From Bin87 sp965220105 (GTDB lineage Bacteria > Chloroflexota > Dehalococcoidia > Lucifugimonadales > UBA3495), in the NCBI GenBank assembly GCA_965220105.1, contig OZ244811.1, forward strand, positions 3,100,001 to 3,164,000: a stretch of DNA of 64,000 nt, read 5' to 3'. Under the pieces are notes generated by a model. The model saw only the letters and a list, made by a program, of their open reading frames with translations. It searched no databases and had not been told where the DNA came from. The position numbers and the translations under genes were made by a program. Shown here piece after piece: positions 60,835 through 64,000 of the stretch. Position 1 is the stretch's first letter. The number at the start of each line of letters is the position of its first letter.

Positions 60835-61371
60835 TTACTCGTCAACTTCGTAGGTGACCAGGGAATAGAGGTCATAATCGGCCAGGCGGTCCCGGCCTCC
60901 CAACCCGATGAGTTCGATGACGACCCCGATGGCGGCGGTTCTTCCGCCGGCCTTCTCGATCAAGCTGGCGGCGGCCTTGAGACTGCCGCCGGTGGCCAGC
61001 AAATCGTCGATCAACAGCACCTTGTTCCCAGGAGCGATGTCGCCGGAGTGGATCTCCAAGGCGCTGTTGCCGTATTCGAGGCTGTATTCAAACTCCAGGG
61101 TCTCCCCGGGGAGCTTGCCGGCCTTGCGAATCAATACCAGGGGCAGACCCATCCGGACAGCCATCGGCGCGGCGAAGAGGAACCCTCTGGAATCGACGGC
61201 GGCCAGGCAATCCAGCTGGCTGCCCCTGGCGTACGCTTCCTCAACCATCCGGTCGATGGTGTCCTGGAAGGCCTCCGGCGAGAGCAGCAACGAGGTAATA
61301 TCCTTGAACTGCACACCGGGTATCGGGAAGTCGGGAACGTTGCGGATGTGTTGCGTCAGGTCGACAGGCAT
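60835..61371 (-). CDS. apt: adenine phosphoribosyltransferase
   Basis: A 178-residue Apt. IRNVPDFPIPGVQFKDITSLL is the hallmark start, CLAAVDSRGFLFAAPMAVRMGLPLVLIRKAGKLPG the substrate loop, and VLLIDDLLATGGSLKAA the PRPP-binding motif. It salvages adenine to AMP. Full length, with the normal start, and appears monocistronic. Confidence 0.96.
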   Translation of the reverse strand: MPVDLTQHIRNVPDFPIPGVQFKDITSLLLSPEAFQDTIDRMVEEAYARGSQLDCLAAVDSRGFLFAAPMAVRMGLPLVLIRKAGKLPGETLEFEYSLEYGNSALEIHSGDIAPGNKVLLIDDLLATGGSLKAAASLIEKAGGRTAAIGVVIELIGLGGRDRLADYDLYSLVTYEVDE

Positions 61372-61482
61372 GATGTTAAAGCAGGGTCAGATTCTTCCGC
61401 CAAAACGGGCGACGAAGCGGGCGCAATAAGTCTAGTATCAGCCGTTCATACAGTCAACCGGTAGCAGGATGGGCGTGGGAGC

Positions 61483-61857
61483 TCACCCTTCCACGACGTT
61501 TTCCAGGTGCCGTACGCTTTCGACGCGGCGTCCGGCCCCGAGGCGGATTGCCAGCAGGTCGATGCGCCAGTCCGGTTCGGGGTCATCCGGGAGGTGTGTT
61601 GAAATATAATCCTGCCCGGTGAGGGTCAGGCGTTGAGCCTTGGCAGGGGTAATCGACTCCTCCACTTCGCCGAACTCGCCGCTGCGACGGGTGCGAACCT
61701 CGACGAACACCCAGGCCGGCCCATCACGGGCCACCAGGTCGATTTCGCCCCACCGACAGCGGTAGTTGGCAGCGACGATTTGGTAGCCCGTCGCTTCCAG
61801 GTGGGTGCGTGCGAGCTGCTCACCGATACGACCGATTTCCTGCGCGGAGAGACTCAC
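61483..61857 (-). CDS. yraN: YraN-family (UPF0102) nuclease-fold protein
   Basis: A 124-residue YraN. IGRIGEQLARTHLEATGYQIVAANYRCRWGEIDLVARDGPAWVFVEVRTRRSGEFG is the family signature, with GEIDLV and FVEVRTR giving a PD-(D/E)XK-like core. The GTG at 61857 overlaps the rnhB stop by 4 bases, the widespread rnhB-yraN order. Function unsettled, perhaps DNA repair or processing. Confidence 0.93.
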   Translation of the reverse strand: MSLSAQEIGRIGEQLARTHLEATGYQIVAANYRCRWGEIDLVARDGPAWVFVEVRTRRSGEFGEVEESITPAKAQRLTLTGQDYISTHLPDDPEPDWRIDLLAIRLGAGRRVESVRHLENVVEG

Positions 61858-62504
61858 TGCCGCCCATCCCCGGATACCTTGACCGGGCTGTCTGCTTCGC
61901 GCAGGGGGCGGAAGGAACGCCGGTGTATGGGACACGGGCCCCGCTCGCGCAGGCGCCGGATGTGGGCTGCCGTGGCGTAGCCCTTGTGCTGGGCAAATCC
62001 GTAACCGGGATATGCCAGAGCCGCCAACTGCATCTCGCGGTCGCGGGCCACCTTGGCCAGGATGCTGGCCGCCGCGATTGACAGCGATTTGCGGTCTCCT
62101 TTCACGATGCGTTGGTAGGGCAGGGGACACTCGGTGATATGCACCCAATCCAGCAGCAACGCATCCGGTGCTGGACGCAGGGCGGCCACCGCGGTCATCA
62201 TGGCCTGCAAAACCGCCGGGCCAATGCCGATGCGGTCAATCTCGCCGGACGACACGCCCCGGACGGACCAGGCCAGGGCGTGATGGCGGATGGCGGCGGC
62301 GGCGGATTCGCGGCGGGTTGGGGTAAGACGCTTGCTATCGTCTACCTCCTGGAGCCACGCCTCGTTGCCACTCAGGTTGGGCGGAAGGATGACGGCGCCT
62401 GCCGTCACCGGGCCGGCCAACGGCCCCCGTCCTGCCTCGTCCACGCCGGCGATGAGCCGGCGCCGGACGTTGCGGAAGGCCGTTTCCAGCGCCAGGTCAG
62501 GCAT
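61854..62504 (-). CDS. rnhB: ribonuclease HII
   Basis: A 216-residue RNase HII. LIAGVDEAGRGPLAGPVTAGAVIL carries the DEAGRGPLAG catalytic motif (Asp-Glu), DDSKRLTPTRRE the conserved SK block, LLLDWVHI the third acidic site and KGDRKSLSIAAASILAKVARDREM the later motif. It removes RNA from DNA hybrids and misincorporated ribonucleotides. It starts 8 bases inside mnmA and overlaps yraN by 4. Confidence 0.96.
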   Translation of the reverse strand: MPDLALETAFRNVRRRLIAGVDEAGRGPLAGPVTAGAVILPPNLSGNEAWLQEVDDSKRLTPTRRESAAAAIRHHALAWSVRGVSSGEIDRIGIGPAVLQAMMTAVAALRPAPDALLLDWVHITECPLPYQRIVKGDRKSLSIAAASILAKVARDREMQLAALAYPGYGFAQHKGYATAAHIRRLRERGPCPIHRRSFRPLREADSPVKVSGDGRQ

Positions 62505-63654
62505 TCGGGATGGCCGGCTCCGCCTGGCTGGAAACGGTGGCGGGCGACGCGTCAGGCTCGTGTCCGGCGATCGCGCCGCCACCGATCACGGTATCGCCCT
62601 GGTAAAACACGGCGGCCTGACCGGGCGTGATGGCCCGCTGAGGTTCTCGGAATCGCACCACCGCTCCGCTGCCCAGGGGCGCGACGGTGGCCGGCGCTTC
62701 GGCGAACTTGTAGCGTATCTTTACCATGACGTCGGTTTCGGCGGATGGCGGGGTTCCAGCCACCCAGGACACGGGGTCGGCGTATAGCGTGCGGTGGTAC
62801 AAATCCGGCTCGGCTCCAACCACCACGCTGCGCGTATCCGGCTCCAGCCTGATGACGAAGCGGGCCGGCCCTCCGGAGAGGCCGAGGCCGCGACGTTGCC
62901 CGACCGTGAAATACTGGACGCCATCGTGTTGCCCCAACACGTTGCCCGCAACGTCTACGATATCACCGGGACGGTCGTCGGTGCGCTGCCGCAAAAACTC
63001 CCGGTAGTCCCCGGTGGGGATGAAACAGATGTCCTGGCTGTCGGGTTTGTCGGCGTTGGGGAAGCCGACGTCGGCGGCCAGCTGGCGAATTTCAGCCTTG
63101 GGATAGTGTCCCACCGGCATCAGGGTGGCGGCGAGCTGGTCCTGGCGCATGCCGAACAGGACGTAAGATTGGTCCTTGTCGGCATTGGCGCCCCTGCGCA
63201 GCGCCCAACCGCCGCTGCCGTCGGGTTCGATGCGGGCGTAATGGCCGGTGGCGACGTGGGTGGCGCGCATCGTGCGGGCGCGCTGGGCCAGGAAACTGAA
63301 CTTTATCTTGTCGTTGCAGGCGATGCACGGATGAGGCGTGCGTCCGCTCTCGTATTCACGGCGGAAGTAGTCGATGACGAACGTGCGGAACTCCTGCTGC
63401 ACGTTGAGGACATAGTGGGGCACGCCGAGGATGCGGCACACGGCGCGGGCGTCTTCCACGTCGTCGATGGTGCAGCAGCCCCGGTAGTAGTCGGGCAGGT
63501 CGGTCTCGTCGATGTCGTAGAGCTTCATGGTCACGCCGATGACCTCGTAACCCTGTCGATGCAGCAGCAGGGCCGCCACCGACGAGTCAACGCCACCGCT
63601 CATGGCGACGATTACGCGGCTGCGTTCAGTAGGAGCGTCCATCCACTTGTTCAT
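62497..63654 (-). CDS. mnmA: tRNA-specific 2-thiouridylase
   Basis: A 385-residue MnmA. AMSGGVDSSVAALLLHRQGYEVIGVTMKL is the ATP-pyrophosphatase PP-loop; HPCIACNDKIKF and DSQDICFIPTGDYREFL hold the two catalytic cysteines that transfer sulfur; the C-terminal barrel begins near GLSGGPARFVIRLEPDT. It thiolates U34 of Lys, Glu and Gln tRNAs. First gene of the mnmA-rnhB-yraN operon. Confidence 0.97.
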   Translation of the reverse strand: MNKWMDAPTERSRVIVAMSGGVDSSVAALLLHRQGYEVIGVTMKLYDIDETDLPDYYRGCCTIDDVEDARAVCRILGVPHYVLNVQQEFRTFVIDYFRREYESGRTPHPCIACNDKIKFSFLAQRARTMRATHVATGHYARIEPDGSGGWALRRGANADKDQSYVLFGMRQDQLAATLMPVGHYPKAEIRQLAADVGFPNADKPDSQDICFIPTGDYREFLRQRTDDRPGDIVDVAGNVLGQHDGVQYFTVGQRRGLGLSGGPARFVIRLEPDTRSVVVGAEPDLYHRTLYADPVSWVAGTPPSAETDVMVKIRYKFAEAPATVAPLGSGAVVRFREPQRAITPGQAAVFYQGDTVIGGGAIAGHEPDASPATVSSQAEPAIPNA

Positions 63655-63886
63655 AGGTTACTCAACGTGCGCCATGACCCTGACGACTGAAGTCCTGCCG
63701 TCCGTATTCTGTACGGGGCCGGTTGCCGCCAATCCTGGAGAACCGCCGCTCCCGGACCGGAACGGGGTGGCGCAAGTCCCCAGGGCTCAACGCCGGTTGC
63801 GGCTCTGATGCGGGTAGTATAGCATCAGCGCCATTGGCGGAATCCGCCACACGCTCAATAACATGCCAATAGCCGGAGGCAACACC

Positions 63887-64000
63887 ATGCCCGTTACCTT
63901 TGGATGTTCGCTCCCCAGCAGAGGGGCAATGGCTTCACCCGACAACCTGCGCGGCCTGGCCCAACGCGCCGAAGACCTGTCGTTTGACCACGTTTGGGTC
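63887..64000 (+). CDS. LLM-class flavin oxidoreductase, partial 5' end
   Basis: The last 38 codons of the window begin MPVTFGCSLPSRGAMASPDN with GGAGG upstream, and continue LRGLAQRAEDLSFDHVWV. This is the characteristic N-terminus of luciferase-like F420/FMN oxidoreductases (first strand, then 'AE.LGFDHVWV'). The gene continues beyond base 64000. Confidence 0.85.
   Translation, partial: MPVTFGCSLPSRGAMASPDNLRGLAQRAEDLSFDHVWV

Overview
The window is about 60% GC and carries a single-chromosome style mix of housekeeping and accessory genes. Conserved genes (mnmA, rnhB, yraN, apt, site-2 protease), two LLM-type flavin oxidoreductases, OFA-like MFS transporters, an SMP-30 lactonase, Uma2 nucleases and a molybdopterin/ferredoxin-reductase pair suggest an uncultured Chloroflexota bacterium, perhaps SAR202/Dehalococcoidia-like. 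That assignment is inference from gene content only. The many transposons, defence genes and broken genes point to a genome rich in mobile DNA.

Layout. 1-9.2 kb: a type III restriction-modification locus (small antitoxin-like gene, PIN toxin pseudogene, intact mod, broken res). The res gene is split by a 5.3-kb transposon (852-6156) with 87-bp inverted ends and a 6-bp target duplication; it carries a tRNA-like gene, a transposase, a zinc-finger protein, an RCC1-repeat lipoprotein and a 34-residue membrane peptide. 9.2-11.6 kb: hydrolase, tRNA-Gly, LLM oxidoreductase. 12-18 kb: a prophage fragment (zinc ribbon, large terminase, HK97 portal) leading into a DNA methyltransferase and a nuclease gene broken by a MITE plus an IS5-type element nested at its edge. 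18.5-25.7 kb: two MFS transporters, two Uma2 nucleases, an IS630 element and a small phage-like cassette with a broken HNH gene. 25.8-28.9 kb: a m5C restriction-modification operon (dcm, nuclease, vsr, truncated accessory gene, zinc-finger gene). 28.9-30.5 kb: a flavoprotein dehydrogenase. 30.8-38 kb: phage tail protein, proline-rich gene and integrase, each truncated next to an IS701 or IS256 element, ending in a tRNA-Ser 3' fragment that looks like an attachment site.

39.6-52.6 kb is the most interesting part: a compact envelope-stress-like island encoding a transglutaminase-fold protein, a divergent SecA-like ATPase, a glycine-rich lipoprotein, an unknown protein, a double DUF350 membrane protein, a DUF4178 protein, a small membrane protein, PspA, PspAA, a DUF3326 protein, carboxynorspermidine decarboxylase and a voltage-gated-type potassium channel. 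PspA, DUF350, DUF4178, polyamine enzymes and ion channels belong to a known functional neighbourhood; the translational coupling of a SecA paralogue to a transglutaminase-like protein within it looks unusual.

53-64 kb is ordinary chromosome: SMP-30 lactonase, RidA, a sulfite-oxidase-like/ferredoxin reductase pair, a tandem of one active and one apparently inactive site-2 protease, a metallo-beta-lactamase-fold hydrolase, apt, an overlapping mnmA-rnhB-yraN operon, and the start of another LLM oxidoreductase.
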